64,000 nt of DNA from Endomychus coccineus (taxonomy: Eukaryota > Arthropoda > Insecta > Coleoptera > Endomychidae). This document shows, piece after piece, positions 23,578 to 33,879 of the stretch (the stretch's first letter is position 1; each line of letters opens with the position of its first letter). The translations under genes were made by a program, and so were the position numbers. The stretch spans positions 163,307,111 through 163,371,110 of the forward strand of contig OY294069.1 in the NCBI GenBank assembly GCA_958510875.1. The letters run 5' to 3'. The notes below the pieces were generated by a model. That model was not told the origin of the DNA. It made no database searches and saw nothing but the letters and a program-made list of their open reading frames with translations.

Positions 23578-25011
23578 ATGATTCCAGAGTGGATTTTAAC
23601 GGTTCTACTACTAACAACTAAAACTGGTTTGATGAGTCATTATAATCCTTGTAATGGACGTACATTCACGAACACTCACGGAATAATTAGAGAAAACGTA
23701 TTTTTTAAAGAATGGAACAATTTTAACTGCACCTGGATCATACAACAAAATTCTGAAGTAATAACAACCATCAGGATTTTGGAATTAGCTTTCAAACATT
23801 GCAACAGGCCAGGATGTTGCATTACCGATTATTTGTTGGTTGGACAACCGTCGAAAACACACCGAAGATTTTGTTCAACTGCATCCTCCAAGTGGATATC
23901 TCTTCAGGAATCTTATACAGAAATAATTTGGGTCGCACAACACACCCCGGCTAAGCTTTGGATAGAGTATTCAAGTCGACCTATATCGGAATGTCAACAT
24001 TACGAATTCCAATGCCTCGATAAGAGTAATTGCTACAACACCTCAGATATTTGTGACGGTACATACGATTGTCTGGACCATTCTGATGAGATCAATTGTG
24101 GTAACTGCGACAAACACTTGGCACCCTGTAACAACTGGACTACAATTTGCTTCGATCCGGTCAATCAACGATGCAACGAAAAATTAGATTGTCCTCTTGC
24201 TGAAGACGAAGTGAGTTGCACCAGCAAATGTCCTCACAACATAAAATGTTACGAGCAAAATCATTGTATTGAAACGGATCAAGTATGCGATAAAACACCG
24301 GACTGTTTGTTCGATTACGACGAAATAAATTGCGAAAGACAGTTCTGCGTATCCAGCAAGTATTACCTTTGCAATAATGGTGTGTGCATAAATAAATCGT
24401 TGGTCAAAAATGGATTAGACGATTGCGGAGATGCTAGTGATGAAGCCGATAACTTCAACATCTTCATAACTGGAGGAATCATGATTATCATATTTGCGTT
24501 CACCTGCGCTTTCGCCGCGTTGATTCTACGGTGGTGTCTTTTCAGGCGTGACGTCGAACGATTATTGCAGAACTTACCCGAATTTCCACTGCCACCGTTT
24601 CAAGGGCCAGGGGAATACGATTACAACTCCTTCGAGTTGGAGTACTCCGATTCCGACTTCAGAGCGGGAGGAGAAATTTTCGAAGCTTTTGCTCGCACGC
24701 GTCGTCACCTAGAGAGAAGTAAACGAACTTCGAGGCGAGAAAGAAGTACAAATTACACGTCAGGAGACAGTGACAGTACTTATTCGATTCATCCAGATGG
24801 CGACGAAGAAGTTGAAATGATCAGAGCTTTGATTTCGTTGGGAATATCCCCCACTATGTGTATAGGGTTAGACGATCGTTTCATCAATCATGAATTTATG
24901 ATCAGCTGTACGAAACTCCAAGAAAGAAGAAAAAAATCGAGCGCAATAGATCTAAGAAACACGTTTTCCTATAAAGATTTAAACAATGCTACTATAATCG
25001 AGGTTGATTAA
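23578..25011 (+). CDS. CUB/LDL-receptor class A type I membrane receptor
   Basis: A single uninterrupted frame of 477 residues. Residues 1-18 form a hydrophobic signal peptide. About 25-132 look like a CUB-type domain (Cys25, 51, 74, 80, 81, 99). Four LDL-receptor class A modules follow: about 139-174 with a complete acidic calcium site (CDGTYDCLDHSDEINC), 177-214, 218-252, and a degenerate fourth (257-290) with fewer Cys but a DCGDASDE tail. A membrane segment spans about 297-318, followed by RR and a tail of about 155 residues with acidic and Ser/Arg-rich stretches. Sequons include N50, N154, N186 and N272. This suggests a cell-surface endocytic or scavenger receptor of the LRP3/10/12 type; the exact family is not known to me. 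The AG at 23544-23545 could end a leader intron. The absence of coding introns is unusual for such a modular receptor. Confidence 0.85.
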   Translation: MIPEWILTVLLLTTKTGLMSHYNPCNGRTFTNTHGIIRENVFFKEWNNFNCTWIIQQNSEVITTIRILELAFKHCNRPGCCITDYLLVGQPSKTHRRFCSTASSKWISLQESYTEIIWVAQHTPAKLWIEYSSRPISECQHYEFQCLDKSNCYNTSDICDGTYDCLDHSDEINCGNCDKHLAPCNNWTTICFDPVNQRCNEKLDCPLAEDEVSCTSKCPHNIKCYEQNHCIETDQVCDKTPDCLFDYDEINCERQFCVSSKYYLCNNGVCINKSLVKNGLDDCGDASDEADNFNIFITGGIMIIIFAFTCAFAALILRWCLFRRDVERLLQNLPEFPLPPFQGPGEYDYNSFELEYSDSDFRAGGEIFEAFARTRRHLERSKRTSRRERSTNYTSGDSDSTYSIHPDGDEEVEMIRALISLGISPTMCIGLDDRFINHEFMISCTKLQERRKKSSAIDLRNTFSYKDLNNATIIEVD

Positions 25012-25850
25012 CTCAGTTTTAATGAAAATTCTTGGTAACCGTGGTTTCGGTTTGTGTTCGAGTATATTTCGACGTAAATACTAAATGTCCTAACGTTCAG
25101 ACATCAATCCCTAAAAGAAAAACGATAAGGAATGAAAATACGGGCAGTTTTTCACGTATTGCGTATGGATTAAAAAAAATAATGTGATATTCCGTAAAGA
25201 AAGCCTAATTACACCACAAAGTCGTGGGGCACATTGCTTTTCTTCTAAAAAAGTATGATGAACCTCTTCAAATTTATTATTTTAGAATTGTATAACGTCG
25301 AAATACACCAGGAAATGCAAGATAATAGTTACCATGAATATCATATCCCTGTGAATTTTAACCCTCTTTCAAAACAAATTATATATTTTAAATAATACCG
25401 CGTAAGTGTTCAATTTGGCATAATATTATATTATTCTGTTTAAACAATGTCAAGAGTTCCTCTAATTTCGGCCTGTTTGGGAAATTGCTTAACAACGCAA
25501 GAGTGCACTCCAAAAGATTGTAGCAAACTACTGCTAGATCTTCAATTTGTGATGCTCGGCGATATATAACATGCTACTTAAAATTTGGGATTTGGGGATC
25601 AAATTATCCATTAATTGAGGACAAACTGAAGAGTTCATAAGCAAACTCACAGCAAATCATATCATGTACGTCTATGGAATAATATATATACTGTGAGTTA
25701 CATTAATGAAGCATATCTAAGAGTGAAGCTGATTTGTTATTCTGTGACATTCATCGAGTACTTATTCTTCCCGAATCATACAAGTATATCCAAATAAATC
25801 CAAATGTTGTCAATTTCGATTAACTTTTTCAATTCAATTCATTTTCAGAT
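25012..25850. other. 3' flank of the receptor gene, no gene seen
   Basis: Likely contains the 3' untranslated region. A clear AATAAA occurs only well downstream near 25794. No other feature recognised. Confidence 0.4.
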
Positions 25851-25854
25851 AGGG

Positions 25855-26098
25855 TTGATATAAATAATCCAGAAAAGGAATTTTTACTCAGAGCCGTAAT
25901 TAGAAAATTAACAGATAAAGCTTTAAACATAGTTGATATCACAGGAAATGCAACTACTTGGTCTGCTATAAAAGCTTTACTATTACAATGTTTCTTCGAT
26001 CAAAGAGACGAAAATCGTTGTGTTGGTGATTTATTAAATATAAAACAAGAAAAAAATGAAAACCCTGGTATTTTTGGCAATAGGTGTTAAGATTTGCT
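25855..26098 (+). pseudogene. LTR-retroelement gag fragment
   Basis: About 80 codons, interrupted by one stop near 26090, resemble the capsid part of insect LTR-retroelement gag. A tryptophan-containing helix (TTWSAIKALLLQCF) is followed by DQRDE and a LLNIKQEKNENP segment. No LTR, protease or polymerase is visible on either side, so only a scrap remains. Assignment to Gypsy, BEL or Copia is not possible from this length. Confidence 0.6.
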
Positions 26099-26164
26099 AC
26101 GTCAAATACTAACTAAAATACAACTGGACTAGATGCAAACAGTAGAGCTATTGAGATAGGTATG

Positions 26165-26460
26165 CAGTGTCGGAAACAATTCTTCTGGGGTATAGACATA
26201 AATCTACACGTGCAACAAGGAACGCAATGATATGATAACACCACATAAACAAGAGAGACGCACTGCTGTGCGCCCCTCTTACCACACCCGAGGCGTACAC
26301 AGCGATCGCACATTCTCCCGACTGGTGTTGGTATGATACTGACGTCCTACGTCCTGAGCTGACCGCTCTGAAATTGTAATGCTCTCTCAACATATAGCAA
26401 GCTATTCTTTACGCTCTCATGAAACCACCGTACCCAAGATAAATAATTTTCGATACTCTA
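26165..26460. mobile_element. ~300-bp MITE, copy 1
   Basis: Highly similar along its whole length to 60517-60824. The ends are imperfect inverted repeats (left 'gtcggaaacaattcttctgg', right '..agataaataattttcga'). TA next to both ends fits a Tc1/mariner-type MITE. No coding capacity. Confidence 0.8.
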
Positions 26461-26519
26461 TATGAACAACAAATTCTAGATGCGATCTGCTGAAATGAAA
26501 TTGTCTTTCATTAGCGCCC

Positions 26520-26850
26520 AATTAGGTGCATTCTGCTTGATCTCAATACCAAAAAGTCTATAGGGCCAGACGGAACTCCACCTGTCGTTCTCAAGGAATG
26601 TGCGCCTGAATTAAAACCAGTTTTCGAGCTCAAACTAGCCACCCCTTCATTGTCAAGCTCCAGACCTACCGAACTTCTTACCAGACTTAATTCTTCTATC
26701 GAACAGCGAAGCTGTGGAACTCTTCACCTAGTAACGCCTTTCCCTATGTCCCAAACCTCCAAATCTTCAAGAAAATTAAAACGCCTCTCCTCCCTACTAG
26801 CTGGCTCAGACGATGTTTCTCGATCAATACAGGTTTCCCTCACGTGTAGT
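26520..26850 (+). pseudogene. Jockey/CR1-type LINE fragment with internal deletion
   Basis: The left part encodes KKSIGPDGTPPVVLKECAPE, the start of a non-LTR reverse transcriptase. Within about 40 bases it is joined to the C-terminal end of the same protein (FYRTAKLWNSSPSNAFPYV.. NLQIFKK at about 26690-26790). The palm and thumb between, about 400 residues in a full element, are deleted. Confidence 0.7.
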
Positions 26851-26879
26851 CAACATATAATTTTTTTTACGTAGTTCAC

Positions 26880-27458
26880 ATAATAATTTACCCATAATAT
26901 CGAGAAACCCAGTAAATTTAGAAGAAACGACAGGTTTCGTAATACAAATGAAATTATTCGTTATTTTGGTCCAATTGGAAAATGAATGTTATGATCCACG
27001 TTTCCGCCAAAATTAGTATAGGTAGAACATATTCACGTAAAATAAAAAGACGCACCCTGAAATATAATTTACTCGCTGTATGCCCTCTACCCAGGGTCCT
27101 CACAAATAAAATTGCAGCTGGCTAATAGTGAAAGACAAAATTGAACCATTTGATATCTCATAAAAAGCAAACTCTGCTAATTATTTATAAACAATCTCGC
27201 ATGCTTACTAACATACTGCTGCCCATCATTGTTGGTGATACATCGTGAGAAAGTTTAGAAGTAACCCGATAATCATTATCGATTGTTGATTCAATATACG
27301 ACGCTTTATTATTTTATGTACATATCCATTACATCAACTTATTTTAGTTTGGAGCATTCGAAACCAGATTAGTCAAGAGCCACGTTGGATATATGTTCCA
27401 GTTGACCCAAATGTGAAATTTTGGCGGTATACTAGCAAAAAATACTTTCTTTTTGGTA
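26880..27458. other. no gene seen
   Basis: Non-coding AT-rich sequence. Confidence 0.5.
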
Positions 27459-27659
27459 TTATTGCAAAGTGACTGTAATATGATCTACCGTTTTTCGCCT
27501 TGAATTTTCATGAGCCCTGCTAATGAGCTGCATGAAGTTCTGAGCAATTTTATATGTATCGACCGCCAAAGGTCTGCTGGTTTGCAAAAATTTTTCATTA
27601 CCTATGTTTGAAATGTTAAATTCTTTTCCGTAATCACCAATAATTATTTTGTGACACAT
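27459..27659 (-). CDS. small unidentified frame (66 aa)
   Basis: An ATG-started frame (ATG complement of 27657-27659) of 66 codons, stop at 27459-27461. The composition is unlike the surrounding A/T-rich chance frames: mixed polar and hydrophobic, basic C-terminus (AHENSRRKTVDHITVTLQ). No signal peptide, membrane segment or known motif is visible, and no upstream splice acceptor abuts the start. It may be a small gene, an exon remnant or chance. Confidence 0.25.
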   Translation of the reverse strand: MCHKIIIGDYGKEFNISNIGNEKFLQTSRPLAVDTYKIAQNFMQLISRAHENSRRKTVDHITVTLQ

Positions 27660-28280
27660 TGTTTACACAAGGTATCGGTTAAACAGTTTTTTATTGAATT
27701 ACAAATGAAAATATGACCATGAATGTGAAACGATGGTTAAATACCTGAATTATTCATTGCATTTAACAATTAGTTAGTTTATGTATCAGAAACTATTTAA
27801 AGCTTTCCAATATATACGCCAGTTCCGAGTATTTGATATCGAATTTAAAAATACACTCTTATTGAATTAAGATATCATTCAAGTAATAGCTTATATTTAA
27901 CTAACATTAGAGTCTGCATCATCGCACACATTTCACGTGATTTTAGTAATATAGTGATCAACAATGTGACAGTTAACTTGCAATTTTTAACAATTTACTA
28001 AATACAAGATATTATGTTTTCAGAAAAGGTGCAAAAACTAAAGTCTAATTAAAACATTGCCTTAATTCGACAGTTTCCCTATATCATGAATGCATTTAAT
28101 ATTTTACAAAATTAAATACTTGTGTCTTTTCAAAAGAACGATAAAATTTTTGGAACTTTGCACAGCTCGTTGCAATATTTTTTATGATTGCAATTTTAGT
28201 TTTTTTAAATATGAAAAGTAAATAAACTATTTATCATGGAACTGATATTTGACGTAAGTTTTAGACAAAAAATGAAACCT
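27660..28280. other. no gene seen
   Basis: AT-rich, no feature recognised. Confidence 0.5.
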
Positions 28281-29255
28281 GTGGCACTCGGGGACTGCCG
28301 CGGTAAAGCTATTGCATAGCACTACGCCACTGGAAAAAGTTGGGCAGAAAAACATCCACTACCCCTTCAAAATCTTCACGAATTATGAGTAAAAAAGAGT
28401 ATCATCTTAATCTCTATGAAGAGTATTCTGTGACAAGCATAGATAACTCTACTACCGGTAGTAGAGTTATCTATGGTGACAAGTGTCAGTTGACTTGTAA
28501 ACACAATTTTATACGAAATTTTTAACGTTCAGATCTCGATAGCGCTTCCGGCTCCGGGATTTTTACGTGGCCTATCGAAATTAGAAGGTTCGAATTGTAT
28601 AAAAACACAATTGCATGAACGCCAGACGTCCTATGTAATAGGCTACGAACGTAATAATTTTGACATATCATCGAGGAGCTCGCTGCGCGTAAGTTAGAGT
28701 TTATACATTTTACCTCTATTTTGTTAATTTGGGGCCGTTTCGAACCCCGTGCGGCCGGCGCCAGTTGTAATAAAATATTTTGGGCTATGGGCCGCTAGCT
28801 TTTACCCGCTTTCGGTATATTTAAGTAGCTAGAAAATTCCCTTTCGTACGTGGCATGTCAGATGCTAGTAGGTGACAGCTGAGAATACCTCAAACTGTTT
28901 TAATTAAATTTTCCTATTTAATCGACATTTTGGGGCCCGAGACTATGCTATTTAGTGGGCCCCGTTCATAAACTAACGACATAGAGCGAAAACCGCATGC
29001 GAAAAGTCCTCGTTAAGACGTTCTATGTACCGTAAATTTGCACTTTTCTAACTCGCGAGCTACGCGCTTCTCACGTGAACGTTATTCGATTTATCGAAAA
29101 TTAACCAATTCAAAACAGTTTTCGAGCCACTTTGGGGCTATCACGACCTTTTAAAAGGTTCAAAGTTAACATTTCGACATTTTGTCTTTTGTTTTTTTTT
29201 CTTGATTCGTCGCCGCGCTCAAAGCTAGATGCAATAGCTTAATAAATTAAACTTT
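28281..29255. mobile_element. Helentron-like non-autonomous element with captured core
   Basis: The left end 'gcactcggggactgccgcgg' followed by 'gctattgcatagc' is identical to the left end of the element at 51.6 kb. The right end ('gccgcgctcaaagc' then '.gcaatagctt') matches that element's right end at 52.56-52.61 kb. Both tips contain the short stem GCTAT-TGC-ATAGC or its inverse. The 51.6-kb relative carries a Helitron-type endonuclease, which suggests the ends belong to a Helentron-like family. Between the ends, 28540-29165 is an inverted, diverged copy of the core of the TIR element at 17.9 and 30.7 kb. Confidence 0.65.
28430..28483. repeat. perfect 38-bp palindrome flanked by 8-bp direct repeats
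   Basis: 28438-28475 is an exact palindrome (half-site 'catagataactctactacc'). The 8-mer GTGACAAG stands immediately on each side (28430-28437 and 28476-28483). This is the layout of two terminal inverted repeats fused tip to tip, inserted with an 8-bp target duplication as made by hAT or P-type transposases. Confidence 0.95.
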
Positions 29256-29389
29256 GGATTTGTAAAAAGTATTTTATTTGATAAAAATATTAAAAATCGC
29301 AACTTCACCCTAGACTTTTAAACACGTACATAAAATTGCAGTAGAAACATCTTTTTCGAATAAATTTCTTTCAAATTCGATCTAGAAAT

Positions 29390-29680
29390 GTCACTTTCCG
29401 CCACTTTCTGCAACAAATGTAAAATGTCGCCTTCGCTTCAAATCGGCTTCGAATCGATGCAACAGCTCTGCATACTATATGTCGGTGATCTTTTTGCCCT
29501 TTTCAAGGTAATCGATATGTATGCATCCCAAAAAACGGTCGCCATGACGACAAAGCCACTTTGGCCTTTTTCGCCTTCGATTCGCCAGGACAAGTCCACT
29601 GTTTCGGCTGTTCTTTGGTTCCTGGTTTAATGTTAATCTTCTTAACCGAGTCAACGTCAGTGAATGTAGCATATCATCAG
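29390..29680 (-). pseudogene. mariner transposase fragment
   Basis: In shifting minus-strand frames I read MATVFWDA, then HIDYLEKGKKIT, then YAELLHRFEADLKRRR, the middle part of mariner/SETMAR-type transposases (normally VFWDxxGxIxIDYLxxGxTI and YxxLLxxLxxxLKxKR). At least one frameshift and one in-frame stop are present. Neither the HHDNA block nor the terminal repeats were found. Confidence 0.7.
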
Positions 29681-29689
29681 TAAATATAT

Positions 29690-30690
29690 GCGTATGATTA
29701 GCCCTTACCTACTCCCGTCCTTGAAACTTTGAATTCGAATGAACTGACCTCGATATTTTAACTGATCTGATTGATACGCCCTATGCCAATATGTTTCCAA
29801 GATACATTTGCAAATATGGTACCAGGCGTACCCATAACATGGTTTAATATTAAATCATTAATAAATCATATTTCTTAGCGAGTTTTGTGATGAATTATCT
29901 GTCTACGTCTTATGATTCAAGTTGTGTATGAAAAATTGATTCTGGTTGAGAATGAGTTTGTCCACATAAATCATTCTCAATTTTATTATCTTTACACGTT
30001 GATTGTATTATTATTGCATAACAGTTTCCTTTCCTCAAAATTACCGTAATATATATTTATGGACCTTAACACTTTGATTTTACTTCTATACCGATTGAAC
30101 TTTGTGGGAGTTCTAATAATTCTGCATTCAATGGACTATCTTACTGCCAGGAAATGCATTAAATTTATATTACAGTAATTCAATTGAATAAAATTATCTT
30201 TTTGTGTGCAGTTATTTTTATTTTACATCACAACCTTATGAGGAAGAATAATGTTGGCTTGCATCACTAAACAAACATTTACATTGCAATTTTTTGAAGC
30301 TAGATTACCAAAAGCGTGTTTCGATAAAATGTTGGTTTTTCCTTGTCATGCTAGAGTACTAGATGACAGATAGTTCTCCTAGCCCTTGAATCGATCCAGT
30401 TAAATTAGCAGGATTTATTAGAGAAAATTCTATGGACAAATATACACAAACTTTGTAAAGGTTATGCATTAGGAATAAAGTCTAAATAATGGGTAATTCC
30501 TCTTTCTATATGTTGCATTATGAAATGACGTTTCTCCGTTTTTTTTCGAAATGTAAATTTTCTTATCGACTGCTACAGAAAAGAACAAAAATGCGCTGTT
30601 ACTACTATTCCTTGGAATGACTATGTCTCTTTTTATTTTCGGGGGACTCTGTGTAACAAGTACCTAACGTCCTTCCCATAGGTATCGGGG
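29690..30690. other. no gene seen
   Basis: AT-rich, no recognised feature. Confidence 0.5.
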
Positions 30691-30697
30691 TTAGTAC

Positions 30698-31665
30698 CGG
30701 GAGATCAAAAAATATTTTGTTGGTCAAGGGTGGTTGTGGAATCTAAAACGTGTGTCTTAACTTTACGTTTGAAATAATTATGTCACTGTCACACTGACAT
30801 CATCAATAACCTACAAATTTCATACCTATTTATTTCAGTTGTAAAACAATAATGAACTACAAATTATGAAATAATTATGTGAACTTTGAACCTTTTCAGA
30901 GGTCGTGATAGTCACAATCCGGGTCAAAAACTGTTTTGAAATAGCTAATTTTTCGTAAATCGAATGACGTTCACGTGAAAAGCCCGTAGCACGCGAGTTA
31001 GAAAAGTGCAAACTGGTTGTACCTAATACGGCTTTACGACGACTTTTCGCGTGCCGTTTTCGCTCCATGTAGTTAGATTTAGTATCGGACCGTGCCCGAC
31101 GGCCCTTCTTTTTTCGATAAATGTCCATTAAATAGGAAAATTTAATCAAAACAGCTTGAGCTATTCTCAGATCTCAGCTATGCATGTCTAACGTGCGACG
31201 TACCAAAGGGAATTTTCTCGCGATTAAAATATACACGAAGCGGGTAAAAGATAGCCGCCCATAGCCAAAAACACTTTATTACAACTGGCGCCGGTCGCAC
31301 GGGGCAAGAAACGGCCCCAAATTAACAAGACCGAAGTAAAATGTATAAACTCTAACATACGCGCAGCGAGCTCCTCGAGGCATATGTCAAAATGATTTCG
31401 TTCGTGGCTAATTACATAGGACGTCTGGCGTTCATGCAATTAAGTTTTTAGATAATTCGAACCTTCTAATTTCGATAGGCCACGTGGAAATTCCGGAGTC
31501 CAAAGAGCTAAAGACTTCTGAGTGTTACAATATTCGTATAAAATTGCGAAATTTCGCACTTTTAGAAACTTCAAATTAATCAGGACATAATTATTTCAAA
31601 AGTAAAGTGTACACACGTTTGAGATTCCACAACCACCCTTGACCAAGATAATTTTTGATATCCCG
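30698..31665. mobile_element. 968-bp TIR element, copy 2
   Basis: Same architecture and orientation as 17880-18836, with long inverted repeats ('tcaagggtggttgtggaat' left, its inverse right). TTAG lies near both ends (30691-30694 and 31666-31669), so the target duplication is uncertain. The minus-strand frames matching copy 1 stay open here but contain no recognisable protein family. Confidence 0.85.
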
Positions 31666-31689
31666 TTAGTTCCATTATACAATGGGGAA

Positions 31690-32120
31690 GCAGACACTTG
31701 CCCCGCCGATCGTCAAATATCATACCATGGATTTTATCTATGATTTCTGGCGTTGTAACTTCAATTGGACGACCAGAACGTTAGGCGTTCTTTGTGGTCA
31801 TACTGCCACAACGAAAATCAGTAAACCACTTGTGAATCGTTCTAATCGATGGTGAAGAGTCCCCATAACGTTTAACAAGCGATGAGATAACAATAAATAA
31901 TGTTTGATCAAGACGCGAAATTCACTTTTTTCCATGTTTACAAAAATCTTCAAGGTTGCTTGCATTCGATGGGTGTCAAAACAGAACTGAATGACATATT
32001 AGTATGAAAATTTCAATGCGTTCGAGTTAAAGATGGTACATCCGACATGTCACATGGGATTTACGATTGTGACGCCATCTGTTTTTATTTTTCAGGGACT
32101 TTTCACCTTGCCCTCGTAGT
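31690..32120 (-). pseudogene. mariner element 5' end, truncated
   Basis: The element tip reads outward as 'acgagggcaaggtgaaaagt' at about 32118, next to TA. The transposase begins at ATG 31935 with MEKSEFRVLIKHY. After frameshifts it continues with TVHKWF-like, FRCGSM, GRPIEV and TPEIIDKIHG pieces to about 31690, the two helix-turn-helix units of mariner. The catalytic half is absent; the fragment stops about 30 bp from the neighbouring TIR element. Confidence 0.75.
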
Positions 32121-32760
32121 GTAAGGGAATTGTTGTAATCGCAATATAATAATATATAATAACAATCATTTGAATACAATTTCAATGCAACATAGACTAT
32201 ATTTTAACGTCTTTCATTAGCTGTTTCTGAATTATTTTCAATATATTTTTTATTCCTTCAACAATACATTTGACCCATACAAGTGTACGAAAGCCGTTTT
32301 GCCTACAAAAGTGAGGCAAGTCAGTGATCGAATTGATCTGAGTACATCATATAAAAATAGATAGACTGGATCGAAACGATCTATTATTAGTGCGATAATG
32401 ATACTCATGCTAAAAGTTATTTTATCATATTGGCCTAGAGCGCTTGAGAAAGTGATTAATCATTAGCATAATTAGATAGACAAATAAGAATAATTATTAT
32501 ATCAAACGGAATCATCATAGTTCATTGAATCGGTGGGCAACTATGAACAAGCTCTAGGTGTTATATGTCAAATACATAAATAATAATAATTAGACGATTC
32601 TTTATTACCTGATTATACTACGGGAGTTGACGTAACAGTACTTACTATTAGTTGAACAGATCAATATGTAAATTTCAGAAAAGGTGTTATTCATATTGGT
32701 TGGAATGATGGAACATGAATGCACAGAAAACACTGTATATTTAGCTCGTTATTTGAGGTT
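32121..32760. other. no gene seen
   Basis: AT-rich, no recognised feature. Confidence 0.5.
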
Positions 32761-32762
32761 AA

Positions 32763-33870
32763 TTATTATTATTATTAATGTAGGGGGAACCGGTAAGGTT
32801 CCTCTCTGCATATCACCTAGTGGAGCGGTTCCCACTGAAGTGTTCACAAGCTCCCTAGGTGGTCCATCTATCTAGCTGCCAGTCAAAATCGGGGGTCCAG
32901 ATAGATGATAAGTGCCCTGAATAACGAGCTAAACCAACATCGTCCTCGTATTTAGTTTCTGGATCTCCTCAGTGTCTTGGGGATCAGTGTTACGCAGCTG
33001 TACAGAATGTGCATTGTCCTTTCGTTTGGTAGTAAAACGGTTCATGATCTAGGTCACCAGTTTGGCATCGTTGTAACCATTTTACTATTCGATTATTTCA
33101 TTAAGTAATATTGTCATGTATAGTGTTTGACCTAGTTTTGAATAAAAGAATGGGTGTGGTTGATATGATAAATAATAACGAGATTTTGCAGAAGTCAATT
33201 TTGTCTGCAACTTTTCCTCTCCATATTGAATTGGATTGGCATTGGATCAGTTTATCCAACACTACCTCACTTGTCTTCCCTAATGTGCGCTCTATCAGTG
33301 CATTAGACTGCCTGGAACCGTTCACTTGTTGCCATTCTTTAGAGCATTGTGATCTTTCTGAATCAGTAGTTGATGGTCTCTCTGATGTTACTCAAAGAAA
33401 TGCCCACCGCTGTTCATGGCCTATTAGGTGTTATTTGGCAAGCTCATCTTATATTTCGTTTCCCCTTATTCCAGAGTGACTGATGACCCAGAATAGGGCG
33501 AGTCTGCTTTCGACTACGCAAAGATTGTTTAGGGTCAATGCAATCCCACATGAGCTGTGATGTTATCTGCATGCTACCGAGCGCAGCAAGAGCTGCTTTG
33601 CAGTCTGTGCATATGCTGATATGGCTTTGCGTTATTCAAACGTTGTTTGGGTATACCGCGTTATAGCCAGTATTTCCGCCTGGAGAATAGTGGCGTTTGC
33701 CCAATGGTATAATAATACCTCTGCCTGGTTTGTCAGGGCGTTTGCAGTATATCACTGCTCCCGCCTGTCAATCATGTTTTCTCGCTACAACAGTACAAGA
33801 TTTTTCCATTGTATGGTAAGGTTGATTGATTGTTCTTGAGCCATACTTCTTTGGAGTTTGCGACCGCGAA
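32763..33870 (-). pseudogene. I/LOA-type LINE 3' fragment with RNase H remnant
   Basis: On the minus strand, around 33600, CTDCKAALAALGSMQI.SQL is the active-site helix region of a LINE RNase H domain. VxGHQS.. and GNEI-like pieces follow near 33480. A CTFC motif appears near 33020. The 3' end runs into (TAA)n at 32763-32781, a tail typical of I-type elements. Multiple stops and shifts are present. The plus-strand fragment at 50440-51340 belongs to the same family. Confidence 0.7.
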
Positions 33871-33879
33871 CAACAGCTA

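Noticed and set aside
26165..26460. MITE and LINE moving together (a MITE sits beside a LINE at 26.5 and at 60.8 kb)
   Set aside because: The LINEs abut the MITEs with different ends and in different orientations, so the adjacency looks coincidental.
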